In this document: in pieces, positions 1 to 11,651 of the stretch
Layout: the number at the start of each line of letters is the position of its first letter
How positions within the stretch are numbered: position 1 is the stretch's first letter
NCBI GenBank assembly: GCA_949357655.1
Contig: CASHTG010000010.1
Coordinates: forward strand, 930,001-994,000
Length of the DNA stretch: 64,000 nt
Source: Parascedosporium putredinis
Taxonomy: Eukaryota; Ascomycota; Sordariomycetes; Microascales; Microascaceae
Direction: 5' to 3'
The notes under the pieces: model-generated
Seen by the model: only the letters and a program-made list of their open reading frames with translations
What the model was told of the DNA's origin: nothing
Databases searched by the model: none
Program-made: the position numbers and the translations under genes

Positions 1-118
1 CCGAAGGGTTGGCGCCCTCGATCACGCCGCCCTGGGGCGGAGCCCGGTTCGCGGTAGAGCTGGCGATCGCGGACGTCAGCGTCGCGGTGAGCGACGCCGA
101 CTCGACCGTTGACGACAT
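1..118 (-). CDS. 5' end of a probable K+/H+ antiporter (partial)
   Basis: On the minus strand an ATG at 118-116 opens a reading frame that stays open to the window edge, giving 39 residues. It starts MSSTVESASLT and contains APPQGGVIEGANPS. A Ser/Thr/Ala-rich leader followed by QGGV.(E/D).ANPS is what I recall from fungal Kha1-type K+/H+ antiporters, just before the first membrane helix of the CPA2 exchanger domain. Those proteins exchange potassium for protons across endomembranes. No membrane segment is inside the window, so the call rests on this short N-terminus alone. Another multi-pass transporter is possible. The rest of the gene lies to the left of position 1. Confidence 0.45.
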   Translation of the reverse strand, partial: MSSTVESASLTATLTSAIASSTANRAPPQGGVIEGANPS

Positions 119-3100
119 GGCGAGGCGGGTCTAGACAGGACAAGGAATCAGATGGAGAGAAGGGGAGGAGGGAGGAGGGAGGAAGGGGAGAAGGGGAGGA
201 GGAAGATGAGGCTGGAAGTGAACAGCCAGGAGGAGCCCGAGCAGCGGAGAAGAAAGTGGAGAGTGGAAAGGAAAGAAGATGGGGTGCGAGCCGATTTTTG
301 AGGGCCGCTCCGAGGGAGGGGATTTCCACGGCCCTTTGGTCAATTGGAGCTGGAAGGATGGAGGGGTGGCGGACAAAGAGAGAGGGGATCGGACAGGACA
401 GGGTTTAAGCTTGGATTAGCTATGTGGGGTTGTACTGGATGTAAGGATTGGAGTTGCCCTGTGCACTGGGTACACTAACACGAACCGACTCTGGGCTCTT
501 ACCAGGGTATACATTCCCAGGTCCCGTCGACATTGATCCAGTCCATCCCCCGACCCATGGGTCACTTGCTCCAGTGTCTTTCCAAGTCAACAAGATTGAT
601 CAATTGGACCTGTCCTGCCGTTGCGCTGCGCCAAGTCACCAGCCACCTGCCTCGCTTCCAAAAGCAAATCGATCCATCGACAGCATCTTCTCGTTTACGA
701 TCGAGATGCTTTGGAAAGGATAGGATAAAAATAAAAAATAAAAATAAAATAAAAGGGTAGAAGATACACAGGAGAGGGAGCTTGATGACACCAAGTACGG
801 AGTTAGAGATGGCCATCAACAGTGGCAAGAGCGCTGAGGTGATGAAGCATCAAAGAGAACATTGAAGCGCACCAAGACGAGGGTGAGCTGCATGGACATC
901 AGGGTCAGTTGGTGGCGCCAAGGGCCAAGGGGGCACCAAGAGGTGCGCTGCACTCCACCGAGAAATGCATGTGATTGACGCGGGCCAAGCCCATCTAAGC
1001 AAGGAAGGAGCTCAAGGAAGGAGCTATCTACGAAGCATACATGTCAAGGAGGGAAGAGGGCAAGGACCCGGGGTAGGATACTCGATCGGCCATAAGGTTT
1101 CTCACGAGATGGCAATCGTAAAGACAAAGCAGGAAAAACAAAGCTGATAGTTTTGTCGAATGGGATCCCAAGCCCATGGCTTCGTTGGTTCATTGGTACG
1201 TACAGTGGGATGCTAGTTGCGGCACTGGCGGCGCCTGAGGAAAAAGAAAGAAAAGTTGGTGTGACTCTTGTTCTTTACCTCGTCAAGGAGCCGCCAGCCA
1301 ACAACTTCTCAATAAACATAATTTTGAACTCAGCGGTTCACCTGTCTTCGATATTAGGCGGGCTGGGCGCACCGACACGGACGTCGCATCATTGGTTGCC
1401 GAAAGCGAAAGCCATGGTCTCAACGAGTGTCACGCCTGATGGCGTGATTCAACATGGATGATTGAGAGCTCTCAAGGTGCTGGTAATTCTGCTGCCTGAT
1501 GCAAGCACAAAGGGTACAAGTAGCAACCAGCGAGGGAGGGCGGGGGTTACGGGGTTACGCGTCAGACAGAGCGGTGACTGATCAAATTGCACTGGAGCGA
1601 GTACTGATGACAGGATTATTGATCGACTGTGCTCAAGTCCACTGGCCACAAATACGTCTCTGGTTGCTCCTGCAGTGATCGAGGACGGGCGAGCTTATCT
1701 TTCGCGACTGGTTCATTCGTGTGTCTTAGACAGCCCACGTGCGCCTGGTGCGCAACAAGGAAATGAAAAAGCAAACTTTGGACAGCTCCATTTCGCAAGT
1801 GCTCATTCTGGTCCTCGAACCGAGAAGGCTACATGTCAGCCAAGAATGAGAAGGAATTGTTTTTTCTTCTTCTTGTCTCCTTCTAAGGTAATCTGGCGTG
1901 TAATAAACCGTAACAAGCCGTGGCGCCTTGATTTGACTTTGGTCCCGTGGATGAGTGGCAAAGGGGCATGGGGCGTCGCTGTCGCCGAAGGACCAGTTAG
2001 TGCTAGGCTTGGCTGGACCAGCCATGGAAGTAGACAAGGAAAAGAAGGGGAAAGTAAGAAAGGGGTGGCTATTCTTGTCGACTGCTTTCCGGGAACATGA
2101 AGGAATCAAGGGCGGTCAAACAACCCACCAGCGAAAAAGTCGCTGGCGCCCGTTGGGGGAAGCCCAAACCCACTCACTACTCGAAGGGGGACGAAAAAGG
2201 TCCAAAGACAGAGCGATCGGCAGGAGAAAGGATCATGAGATCGGGGAGATGCGTCTAGAACCCCCTCCAGCCGAGACGACTAATCACCCACGGGGACAAT
2301 GTCGCCAAGCTCCCAGGCTTGGGGCTGCCACCGACCAGTGTTCCACCATCGCCAGCAATCGTGCTTGCTTGCGAATTGGTGGGGGAGAGGGTGGGAAGGG
2401 TGGGAATCCTTGCACCCGGCAATGCTGGTGCGAAAATGCGAGCTCGTGCTGCCAACCCCGACGCAGAACATGGCCTATTGTAGGATCAATGTGGCGCCCC
2501 CCTTTCGAAATCTTTCCCACTCTTGGGCTTTTCCCCATCACCATCACCAATGTGCTAGCCCATGCAGAAGGGAGAAGCAGGAGCACGCGAACTCGCCTGA
2601 GCTTCCCGATCACGCACGCTCGCCTGGTACGATGAAGGCAAGCAAGGAAGGCAAGAAAAAGAAAAGAAAAGAAAAAGGCCAAGAAAAAAGGAGCGAGCCG
2701 ACACTATGTTTTCTCCGCATCCTACACACCAGCGAGCTGGAGTCGGAACTGCTGGGTTTCCTGCAACCTCAAGACCTCGACGATATACGTCATCGATCAC
2801 TTCCACCTGTACCCGTAGCAATAGGAGATCAGTTGGGTATGTGAATCGGATAGCAGCCCAGCAAATGTTTTGTGTGTGTTTATTGGCCTAGATCTCGGGA
2901 CAATGTCGAGCGGCGGCGCCCTCTGAGGCACTCGCTTCACACCTCCCCCGCCCAAGCAGTCGAAGCCATCAAGGCGACGCCGCCAACCGACTGAGCGCAT
3001 TTCGCAGGGGTCTTGAGAGCTCAGCTTCACCGCCCGCCCCGTCCAGAGTGAGTCCATCCCACCACCTTCCCCGGGGATATTGATGCTTGCCCCTCATCTC

Positions 3101-3368
3101 CCCACATCACATTCCCTCCCCGCGCAGCCTCCCCCGCCTCCCTCTTTGACGCTGGAACTTTTTGCTCTGCCGCCCGCCCTCCCTCTTTTCTTTTTTCCTT
3201 CCCCTTCTCCTCCTTTCCTCAATATCTTTTTTCTTTTGTATGGTGCCTTCATGGCGCCATTTGTAAACTATAAGTGACTACTCATCTAAGTGACTGTCGA
3301 GGCTGAAAATTTCTATTGGATGAGACTTATGTCGCCAGGGACATCCACGATAAGTTGAGGATTGTAAA
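119..3368. other. Gene-poor intergenic region
   Basis: No reading frame here shows family similarity, biased codon use or plausible splice structure. The stretch contains an AT-rich patch near 725-755, purine-rich tracts (about 150-270 and 2640-2695) and a strongly pyrimidine-rich tract (about 3110-3240). The first few hundred bases should hold the promoter of the antiporter gene that reads leftward. I see no gene. Confidence 0.5.
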
Positions 3369-3383
3369 ACCTGAGGCTCAGGT
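3369..3383. repeat. 15-bp perfect palindrome (7+1+7)
   Basis: ACCTGAG and CTCAGGT are perfect inverted copies around one central G. The palindrome sits immediately beside the tRNA-like element at 3384-3443. It could be a protein-binding site or the end of a small decayed element; nothing decides between these. Confidence 0.5.
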
Positions 3384-3443
3384 AGCCTCGTCGTTACGCC
3401 GTTGCGGCTGATCGCTTCGCCATATCAACTGAGCTACCGTGCC
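3384..3443 (-). other. Degenerate tRNA-like sequence (possible SINE remnant or tRNA pseudogene)
   Basis: Read on the minus strand from 3443, the sequence begins GGCACGGTAGCTCAGTTGAT. This matches an acceptor-strand start followed by a good polymerase III A box (TAGCTCAGTTG). No matching 3' acceptor strand (CCGTGCC) occurs in the next hundred bases and there is no proper B box; AGGTTTTACAATCC near 3360 is only a weak resemblance. Fungal tRNA-derived SINEs start in just this way, so a SINE 5' remnant or a tRNA pseudogene is more likely than a working tRNA. Confidence 0.35.
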
Positions 3444-6256
3444 ATGAGCTAGTAACATCCGTTAGTCTGGCGGTAAACCTAGGGCATTTTTTCCAAGCCA
3501 CCTTTCTCGCCAGCTTCCGATGCCGTAGCCAGAATCGCTCAGGTATGCTAGGGCAAGGTTGCATTTTGGAGGTTTTCGCGGAAAGCTTAGGTTTCCAGTG
3601 CGCGCGATGCCCAGCCAGTCGGAAATCCTCCATGGGGAGCTTGCCCTTTCGTTCTTTTTCTACTCTTGGCAGCAGTAGACTCGTGATGCCAGGTTGCGCT
3701 CGCCTTTTTCTTTTCCCCGGACCGACTCCCACGATGTTGAGCCTTTTGACGTTTCCAATTTTGAGCCTCGTTCTTGGCAGTGGCGTCCTGGGTCCCCTCG
3801 CGTCGGCTTACAATGATCCCTAGCATTCGTCCACATCGGGCCTTGAAGATGAGTGATCAATCGATACCAATGGAAGGGACGGAAATCATCTTCGCTCTTC
3901 ACCAATGCCGGCATGGGTGGCTTGCCTCCGTCCGCAGGAACCAATAGGTCCGCGGAGATGCACTCTTTTCGACCTCTTGTTTCCTCCAGTTACCAGTGAA
4001 ACCCTCCTCCAAGGGAAGAAAGAAATGCAGGGCCTGTCTCCAGTCTCCAAAACGAGGAGATGCAAGGAACAAAAACCATGGGTGGGTTCGATATTCCCTC
4101 CGCCAGCGGGCTCAATGGCCATCGAATCGCAGCATACTCTTTAGCCAAATGCCACGGGTGCCCTTTGCCCGTGGGAAAACAGTGTCCGCAGTTCCGTCGA
4201 ATTCCTCCATTTCTCCCTTTCCTGCAGAAAGGATCGTCTCTGCCTCTCTGATCTCACCTTTTGTTTTCTCCTCAAGTGGGTTTCGCATCCAAGTTGTGCC
4301 CCGCTTTCTATCCGGCCCCGCCGGTCCCTGCGATCCGGCCCCGGGCGCAAAACATTACGGTCCGTTTATGGAAACTCTCTTCCAAAAGGCCGTCCCGGAC
4401 GCCAGTCAAGTCACACATTCCGCAACCAGAGAAGCAAGTGATGAACATTCCCCTGCCGAGCCCCGTTCCATGTCTGCATATTTATGTCTGTCAAACGTTG
4501 AACTCTTGCGCCCCACCCCCGATCCGCTTCGAAGATTAGAAAAGCTATGAGGCGGGCGGGGTGCAGTCGTGGCGGGCACTTACATGCCGCTCGGCGGGCA
4601 GATTAGCCGATTCTCCCGGTCCTTGATTTGGTTGATTGGATGACCCCACGACGGGCTCTGGAGTGGTGATGATCGTCCGTGACGACGAGAAGATAATCCG
4701 AAAAAGACTGGAAGAAAAGCAAAGGGAAAGTTTCCCCACGAGATTCTTTTCTTCCACCTTCTCGAACATGGCTAGGTAGGACAATGGCGTCGTTTGCATG
4801 TATCTCAATATCCGCTGCCTGATCTGCGCGAACTTTTCACATATACTGTGGTCCGTTCTTGATTTGTTTCCTGTCCCTCCTCCTCCCTTCGCGCTTCTAT
4901 ATACACGTGCATTGATTGACCTGTCATCGAGACGTCGATCTCTTGTAAATCCTGGAACGTGGATTCCTCTGCAGTGCTGCCTTTGGCGGTTATGATCATG
5001 CTCAGTGACATCGCACCGCAGCGGAAGGGCAAAGGGAGATGGGAAGAGAGGTGGGACATGGATGTATGGTGACGATGGGCAGCGTGACGGATCGACGGCA
5101 GGACGGACCATACGCCTTTTTCCCTAGAGGTTCTAATTATGGAAACCCTGGAGAACGGCCCGGGAGGCTCGAGTCAACTCGATAACAGCGGAACCACGAA
5201 TCGGTGCCAGAACTAGCCGACTCTGTCGAGTGGCGCTTCAGGGTCCTTCCATAAGCTAAAGGGGCCAGGTCACTATTATCAGGCCTTTCGCGAATAAGCT
5301 CTCATTAATGCTTGCCCCTGTCGAGCTTACTGTTCCTGGGACTTGGGGTCTGGGTATCTATTAACCAGACAGACAAGCCGCGTAGGATATTTTGTGGACA
5401 TGGATTCGTAAATAGAAATGCAAGTGGATAGAGATCAACGAGTTTCCCTAAGAACACAGACCTTGAACTCCCTAGCCTTTGAAGATCCACGACTCTACGG
5501 AATTCTTCCCCATTGCCTGGGTAAATGAATCGTCTAGTGATCAGCGGCGGGGACGTTTTGACAGAGCTCGCGGGCCCTAGCGGGGCGAGATGCCATCTCA
5601 AGCTTGCTCGGAACTTGATATAGACGAGAAAGAACTCTCATCGGCCCGGCTGTGAAGAACAACTCACTCGCTGCTCTCAAGATCAAACGTACGCGAGGTA
5701 GTATACCACTGAAGATCACTGAGCTCTCCTTATCCTTCCCCTTCTTCCATCCGTCTACATGCACTCCAGTGCGTGGTCTCGTAGCTCAACAACGCCCTTT
5801 AAGAGAAAGCTTAACTACACCACACCCACAGTTGTTCCCAGCCCGGCGGAGGGTTACAGTAGATCAATATCTAGGCTCGCTTTTCTCCACACTCTCACAC
5901 TTCTTCCCTCCCCCTTCCCTCTCTTTTGCTCCCCTCCCCCTCGTGGGCCTTGTTGACCTCACTGTTTCTCCTTTTCCCCGTCCTTTATATTCCCTTCCCC
6001 TTGGAGGTGGCGATCAGTGGATTCTCCGTTCATGAGCGGCAGATGTGGGCTCTCGAAGATCCTTTCATGATGTCATGTCTTGCTCCGGTTTCCTATTCTT
6101 ATGATTTTCCCGGAAGGACCGTAAAGATGTGAGAGCATGGGATGAGCATGGAAAGGGGTCTTCTTGGGCAGTTCCCGCAGTAGGTGTATGAGCATCTGGA
6201 GACACCCAAGCTGTTGAAAAGAGAATATATATTCTTCTAGGACCGCTTTCAACAAG
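3444..6256. other. Intergenic region upstream of the small secreted protein gene
   Basis: No supported gene. Several open frames of 60-190 codons exist, but they overlap one another on both strands and show no family features or splice logic. The last part (about 5880-6010) is pyrimidine-rich, as in many fungal promoters. Confidence 0.45.
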
Positions 6257-6264
6257 TATAAATA
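6257..6264 (+). promoter_or_regulatory. TATA box of the small secreted protein gene
   Basis: TATAAATA lies 193 bp before the ATG at 6450. The downstream leader is rich in C, A and T and ends in CCGCCACC directly before the ATG, a good fungal start context. Confidence 0.55.
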
Positions 6265-6449
6265 GCAGCGATAACCTCCCCCTTCATCTTATTCCACCTA
6301 CAGTCTTCATCAAGCATCCCAAACCAACACGACTCTGATCACCGGGCCTTCTCACCCTCATCTATCTTCACGATCCTCAACCCCCAACCAAACGGTAAAC
6401 CACAAGGGCAAATACTCCACCTATCCTCCCATTACATCCCACCGCCACC

Positions 6450-7288
6450 ATGAAGTTCTCCTCTACCATCCTCTCCCTCAGCCTCTTCAGCTCCGCCTTT
6501 GCCATCCCCACCGTTCAGGATACCCGCATCGTCAAGAGAACCGCCGACCTCGACGAGTTGTTCGCCCAGGTTGACGCCCACGCCTCTGCGGCCGGTACGC
6601 CCAATCCCCCTTCACTAACCACTTACAACCAACCCCCAAACCATCTCCCTTCTTGAAAAGAAAGTCACTAACGACACCGCACTTCGCACAGTAAACGTCT
6701 GCATCGAAGCCGACGTCGACGTCTCCGCCGCCCTCGAGGTCCGCGAAGCCATCGCCGCCCAGATCCAAGCCGACCTCGAGGCCTGCGCCCGCCTGCTCGC
6801 CGAGGCCGCTGCCCAGCTCAAGGCCGCCGCCGAGGCTGACGTTGTTGTCGGTGGCGGAGCTAGCGAGTGTGATCGTGGTTGCGCGGAAAAGGTGATTGTG
6901 GACAAGTCGAAGAAGTTTTGCGAGGATGTGGATACGGTCGTTGATCGTCTTGGCGAGGGTATGCTCTTCCTTCTTCCCCTTCCTATTTTCTATATTTTGT
7001 TTTTTCGGGGTCGTCCTACATTCGCTCCGCGATAACCAGTACATGGGAAAATCTAACGCGGAACACAAAACAGACTGTGTCAAGGAACAGGTAAAGCCCG
7101 CTCTTGAGGCCTTTGGCGACTTCACCGTCTGCCTCGACGGCATCTTCGCCGGCGTCGGCGCCTCCGTCAACGCCGTAGTCAAGAGCGTTCTCGGTGCTGC
7201 TCTCAGCGCGTCTCTCGGTCTGGACCTCGACGTGCTTCTCGACATTGGTCTTGGTCTGGGCGGTATCATCGGTATTGGCCGCGTGTAA
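6450..7288 (+). CDS. Small secreted cysteine-containing protein, 208 aa
   Basis: Three exons (6450-6594, 6692-6958, 7074-7288) join in frame with GT..AG introns of 97 and 115 bp and no frameshift. Residues 1-18 form a signal peptide ending SAFA before IPT. A Lys-Arg pair at 29-30 is a likely Kex2 processing site, so residues 19-30 may be a propeptide. The mature part is acidic and Ala/Val-rich, with seven cysteines in two clusters, one of them SECDRGCAEK. The last 25 residues are Gly/Leu/Ile-rich. I do not recognise the family. An odd cysteine count leaves one unpaired or allows a dimer. The TATA box and a long CT/CA-rich leader suggest strong regulated expression. A secreted effector or cell-surface protein is a reasonable inference, not a demonstrated role. 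Confidence 0.8.
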
Positions 7289-7822
7289 GGTTTGAAAACA
7301 GACGATACCTTTCAGGCTGGTCTGGTATGCTCATAGGGCTAAAGTGGGGGCTAACCCATTTCTTGTGACAAATCCCAGCTGATAACATTCCCGCCGTGGA
7401 TATACGTGAGGGGATGAGGAATCGAGGTTCGGGGGCGAGCGCAGTTGAGGCGTCATTCCTTTCTACATGTACTCACGATGATGAGGACCCTGGAGACGGT
7501 CAGGCGTTCAGACATAAGTTACTTGTTCGATTCTCTACAAACTAGCTAGCCAAGGTGATAGGACAGGCACAACATAGACCTTGTACTTATTTTATATCTT
7601 TTTCAGTATTACAAACGAGACAAGTCGCGGTGCGGTAAGAAGACACGATATAAGTCAATCTTGAACAAAAACAATATCACACACAGGTTCACTAAACAGA
7701 TCAAAAAGACCCAAAGGATCCAAATATCTTCATATTATTCCATATTCATCCTCAAGGGGTATTCTCATCCCATCCTCATAATCATGACCCAATTAATCCC
7801 AATAACTTCCCCATTTCCCATC
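7289..7822. other. Convergent 3' intergenic region
   Basis: This holds the 3' ends of two convergent genes: the secreted protein from the left and the VIT/vWA gene from the right. AT-rich stretches near 7590-7760 could serve as polyadenylation signals for both. No gene seen. Confidence 0.45.
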
Positions 7823-10800
7823 TCATTTACAAAAGCCCCCAAAACCCCTCCAACTCATCCTGCTCCACACCACCCACCACCCCCTCAACCAATCCAACGC
7901 CTTCTCGGCCATCATATCCCACACATCCCTCTCGCTCCCGAGCTTCTTGGCCAAGTACACCAGCACAAACGCCGTTAGCCGCGCGTCCGCGTTCCCCTTG
8001 AGCGCCGCCGCCCAAGTGGCCGTGCTCGCCTCCAGCGCGGCGACAATCTTCTCGTCGCTGGTGCCGCCGAGGGCCGCCAAGAGTTCGCCGGCGGACGCGG
8101 CGGGCCAGAAGCCCTCGAAAGTCTGCAGGTCCACGATGGCGGTCATGGGGTCCTGGGCCACGGGGGTGGGTACAACGGCTGCGACCGCATGGGCTCCGTG
8201 GCTGCGGGCGGAGGCGCTCAAATTTGCTCGGTGATGCATTTGGCCAAACGCCGCCGCGGGGTTTGGCTCACGGGCGAGGGCAGGATCGGGAAGGGCGCGG
8301 GTCCCTGGCTAAACAGGGCGTTGCCGGCTGGCGGAGGGGAGGAGGGGGCGCTGCACTGTCGCTAAAGGAGATGGAAAAGGCCTGGTCCTCTTCCAAGTCG
8401 TCCTCGTCAGTCGGGGGCGGTGCAGCCTTGGGCGCGCTTCCAAACAAACCAGGGGCCGTGGCGGAAGGAGGACGCCCGTATCCGGTGGGGGTGGGGCCCC
8501 TCCAAAGAGCGAGGTGCCGGAATTACCAGAACTACCGAATCCAGCGCCGCCGGGCGCCCCGCCAAAAGCAGAGGTGGTGGACGTCCCGAATCCAGCGCCG
8601 CCAGGTGCCCGCCAAAAGCAGAGGTAGTGGACGTCCGGAATCCGGCGCTGCCTCCTCCGCCGCCAAAGCCCGAGCTCTCCTTCTTCTTCTCCATAGACGA
8701 GAACGACGACGCAGTCACGGGAGGAGGGTCCCCGGACCTCTTCTTCTTGGAGCCGAACAAGCTAAACGCCTTGTCCGTGAGCGACGGCGGCGCCGCCGCC
8801 TTGGAGGATTGCGCGAACAGGGCGGATTGGGCGGCCAAGTCGTTCGACTTGTCGGCGAGCGAATCCATGGCGTAGCCGCGCAAGGCGACGGACTCTACCT
8901 GCGCGGAACCGCCGGGCGCCGGAGGGGCCGCGCCGAAGAGGCTGGTGCTCGCCATGCGCGCGGCGGGTTGGATGGGGGCCGAGGCACACGGCGCCGGAGG
9001 AGGAGGCGGTTGGGCCACCATGCGCCGCGCCATGCCCACCACGCCGCCCATGCCCCCTTTCGCGATCGCTGCGCCTGGAAAGCGGGCGCCACCGCGTAGC
9101 TCTCGAGAACGGCCTCCTCCTCGCTCGCCGCGCTGCCTTCCTCGCCCTCCTTGGGCGCGGACAGCTGGCGCGCCGCCTCCTCGCCGGGCCTTTCCTCGAC
9201 AGCGACAAACGAGCACCACCGGCCGGCGACCTGGTAGCGCACGCCGAGACGCACGGCCTCGCGCTCCACCATGTCGGAGAACCTGCCGTCGTACCTGCGG
9301 CTGAGGAGCTCGTCGCCGGCGTCCTTGGCGTGCCGGATCCACCCTTTTCCTTCCTCGAGTTCCTTGACGGCCTTGCGGGCGGCGAGCTGGTGGACCGTCT
9401 CGCCGGGCTCGTCCAGCGTGGTGACGGGGATCTCGAGCTCGAGGGCCCCGTGGACCGAGGTGCCGCGCAGCACGACCGACTTGACGGGCCGGCGGGCGGT
9501 CTCGTCGGACATGAGCACGTACACGCTCGTGCGGTTGAAGGGGAAGAGCGGGGATCTCGAAGGGGGCTTGGAGGAGCTTGGGCTCCTTGACGGCGGGAGG
9601 TGGTCGAACTTGGCGTCGGTGCCGCTGGAGGCTGGCGGGGTCTCGGGCTCGGGCTCGGGGGCGCGGGGCCCTTTTCGGCGAAGAAGTTGAAGAGTGGAAT
9701 GACCTTTTTCTTGGCGGTCTCGGACTCTCCGGAGACCAAGGTCTTCTCGCTTCGGGAGTCGTCGACGACGAGGCAGTCGAGGACCTTTTCCACCAGTTCA
9801 AAGTCGTCGGCATCGTCGCCCTCCTCCGCTTGAGGCTTGTCGTCGCCCTTGGACTCGGCGTACTTGATCTCGAGGCTGTAATCCTTGACGTGGGGGTCAG
9901 GGCACCCTTGAGCATGCGGACGACCTTGTTGTTCATCTTCTCGTTGTCGCCGACCAGCTGGGAGAAGCCGTTTCCGCATCGAGCCGCCCCTCGACGAGCG
10001 ACGTACTAGCGCCGGTGCCGATTCCGAGGGTGAAGACGCGAATGGCGCCCTTGCTGCTGGCCACCTCGCTGTTGATGATGCCGAAAAGCTTGTCCTGGTC
10101 CCAGATGTCGCCGTCGGTGAGGAGGAAGACTTCGAGGTTCATGTCCTTGTACCGCTTCTCGAAGACGGCCTTGATGGGCTGGCACATCTCGGTGCCGCCC
10201 ATGTTGGAGTCGAACGTGTCGATGTGGCGGGACGCCTCGTCGAGGCTCGACTTGTCGTACGACTTGGACCGGTCCCAGAGCAGAGAATAGCTGGAACCGA
10301 AGCTGCAGATGTTGAACTTGACGCCGACGGGGAGCGACTTGAGGAAGATGTGCAAGGCGGCCTTGAGATTCTCGATCTTGCCCCAGCCCATGCTCCCGCT
10401 CCTGTCGCAGACGAACACGATCTCGGGCTTGTCCGGGGGCAGGTTGAACCTGGGCACGAGGGTGGCCATCAGGGCCCTCTGGTTGGGGAGGGTGGGGTGA
10501 TTCTCGAGCAGGGCGACGGGGTTGGAAGTGTTGGTGGCGATGACGTGGAGCACAAAGTCCTTTTCGAACTCGGTGGACCCCGAGGTGAGGGTGGCCGAGG
10601 CTTTTGCAGCGAGGGCTCGGCGTCGGGGGCGGTGGAGAGGTTGCCGACGGCGACGGAGATGGGGTGGCTGGGGGACTGAACGGCCTTGATCACGGAACCG
10701 GCGGGGACCTGGGCGTCGACGACAATCTTGAGGCCGCCCTTGCCGCCGAGGCTGCTGTTGGTGGAGAGCATGGACTCGGGCATCTGACCGTAGCGCGGGG

Positions 10801-11282
10801 CGATGACGGCGGGGATGGTGTACCGGATGCCGTCGACCTCGGCATCGTGCTTCAGCTCGCCCAGGTAGGAGATTTCGACCTTGACGTTGGTGTTGGCGGG
10901 GATGTTGCCCACCGAGGTGGTCCAGACGTCGGCCGCCTCGGGGACCTGTTCGAGCAGGGCGGCGGCCTCGCCGCGATCGCGGGCCTGTTCGTACACTTCG
11001 CGGGCCTTTGCTTCTCCTTGACGATGCCCCGTACCACGCGGTCGCCTATCGTGCAGGTGAAGGCGACGACGCTGACTCCGTCATAGATGGGGAAGGCGTA
11101 CTTGACCTCGGTTAACGCGCTCGATAGGCCCTCGGTGGTGAAGGTCTGGGTGAGGGTGGTTCTGGAGACGGAGGACAGGATGGAGACGTGGGCGTCCATT
11201 TGGACCTGGGGGATGAATTTCCGGACATGGTGGACGACGTAGAAGAGGCCGCAGATGTGGGTGTGGGGAAAATGCCCGCCAT
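7823..11282 (-). CDS. VIT and von Willebrand factor A domain protein (about 1,150 aa, frameshifted)
   Basis: The chosen start is the ATG at 11282-11280 (MAGIFP). One added C restores the VIT domain beginning HTHICGLFYVVHH, followed by FIPQVQMDAHVSILSSVSRT and later FTCTIGDRVVRGIVKEK. A complete vWA domain follows: VFVCDRSGSMGWGKIENLK carries the MIDAS DxSGS motif, with GGTEMCQPI and LLTDGDIWDQ downstream. Then come LFPFNRTSVYVLMSDE, a beta-rich C-terminal region, a Gly/Phe repeat (8552-8652) and a helical end (KLGSERDVWDMMAEKALDWL). This order is that of inter-alpha-trypsin-inhibitor-heavy-chain-like VIT/vWA proteins of filamentous fungi, whose role is unclear. At least eleven one-base losses interrupt the frame, among them near 11265, 11015, 10604, 9992, 9895, 9677, 9587, 9085 and in 8240-8640. 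No intron is needed. Given similar breaks in neighbouring genes, sequence error is likelier than decay. Confidence 0.85.
8552..8652 (-). repeat. 17-residue Gly/Phe tandem repeat inside the VIT/vWA gene
   Basis: Two adjacent copies of a unit encoding GGAGFGTSTTSAFGGAP run 8652-8603 and 8602-8552, and a partial third copy follows. The second copy is 51 bp and in frame. The first is 50 bp and differs by having three rather than four G in the GGCGGG run. The pair is therefore an internal control showing that one base was lost in a G run. Confidence 0.7.
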
Positions 11283-11292
11283 TGTGATTTTG

Positions 11293-11323
11293 TTTTGTCG
11301 TTTTGTCGTTTTGTCGTTTTGCG
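11293..11323. repeat. Short tandem repeat (TTTTGTCG x3 plus a partial unit)
   Basis: Three perfect 8-bp units are followed by TTTTGCG, just upstream of the VIT/vWA start codon and therefore in its 5' leader. On the coding strand they read CGACAAAA. Confidence 0.7.
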
Positions 11324-11644
11324 AGTTGATGTGTAAATGGAAGGAGGGGAAGGAGAATGGCAACGTGCAACTTGGTATAGTGTTCCTTCACTCAAGCAAG
11401 AGAGGTGGGATCGAAGTAATGGCGTTAGAGACAAAAATTCGTGATGGGAGGATGAGAGATAGCAACGGCTTCTCTCTTTTCTTGGCAAATCGTTAACTCG
11501 GAACAAGTTCTCGCCGGTTAGAGATGGATGGGTATCAAGATGATGTAGCTGGTGTCTGGTGTGGCTGCCGACTGTTTGTGTAAGTTGATGATGAGGAAAG
11601 AAGAATAAGTCCTGGATTCAAGCAAAAGGGAAGAGTGACGGTCC

Positions 11645-11651
11645 TTTTATA
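11645..11651 (-). promoter_or_regulatory. Possible TATA box of the VIT/vWA gene
   Basis: TATAAAA on the minus strand, 363 bp upstream of the ATG at 11282. That implies a leader of roughly 300 bases, long but common in filamentous fungi. Confidence 0.4.

Noticed and set aside
8224..9979. Long open frames on the plus strand and in alternative minus frames across the VIT/vWA gene
   Set aside because: They are Arg/Pro/Gly-rich translations of GC-rich coding DNA in the wrong frame. The true frame shows clear VIT/vWA motifs passing from frame to frame at single-base losses.
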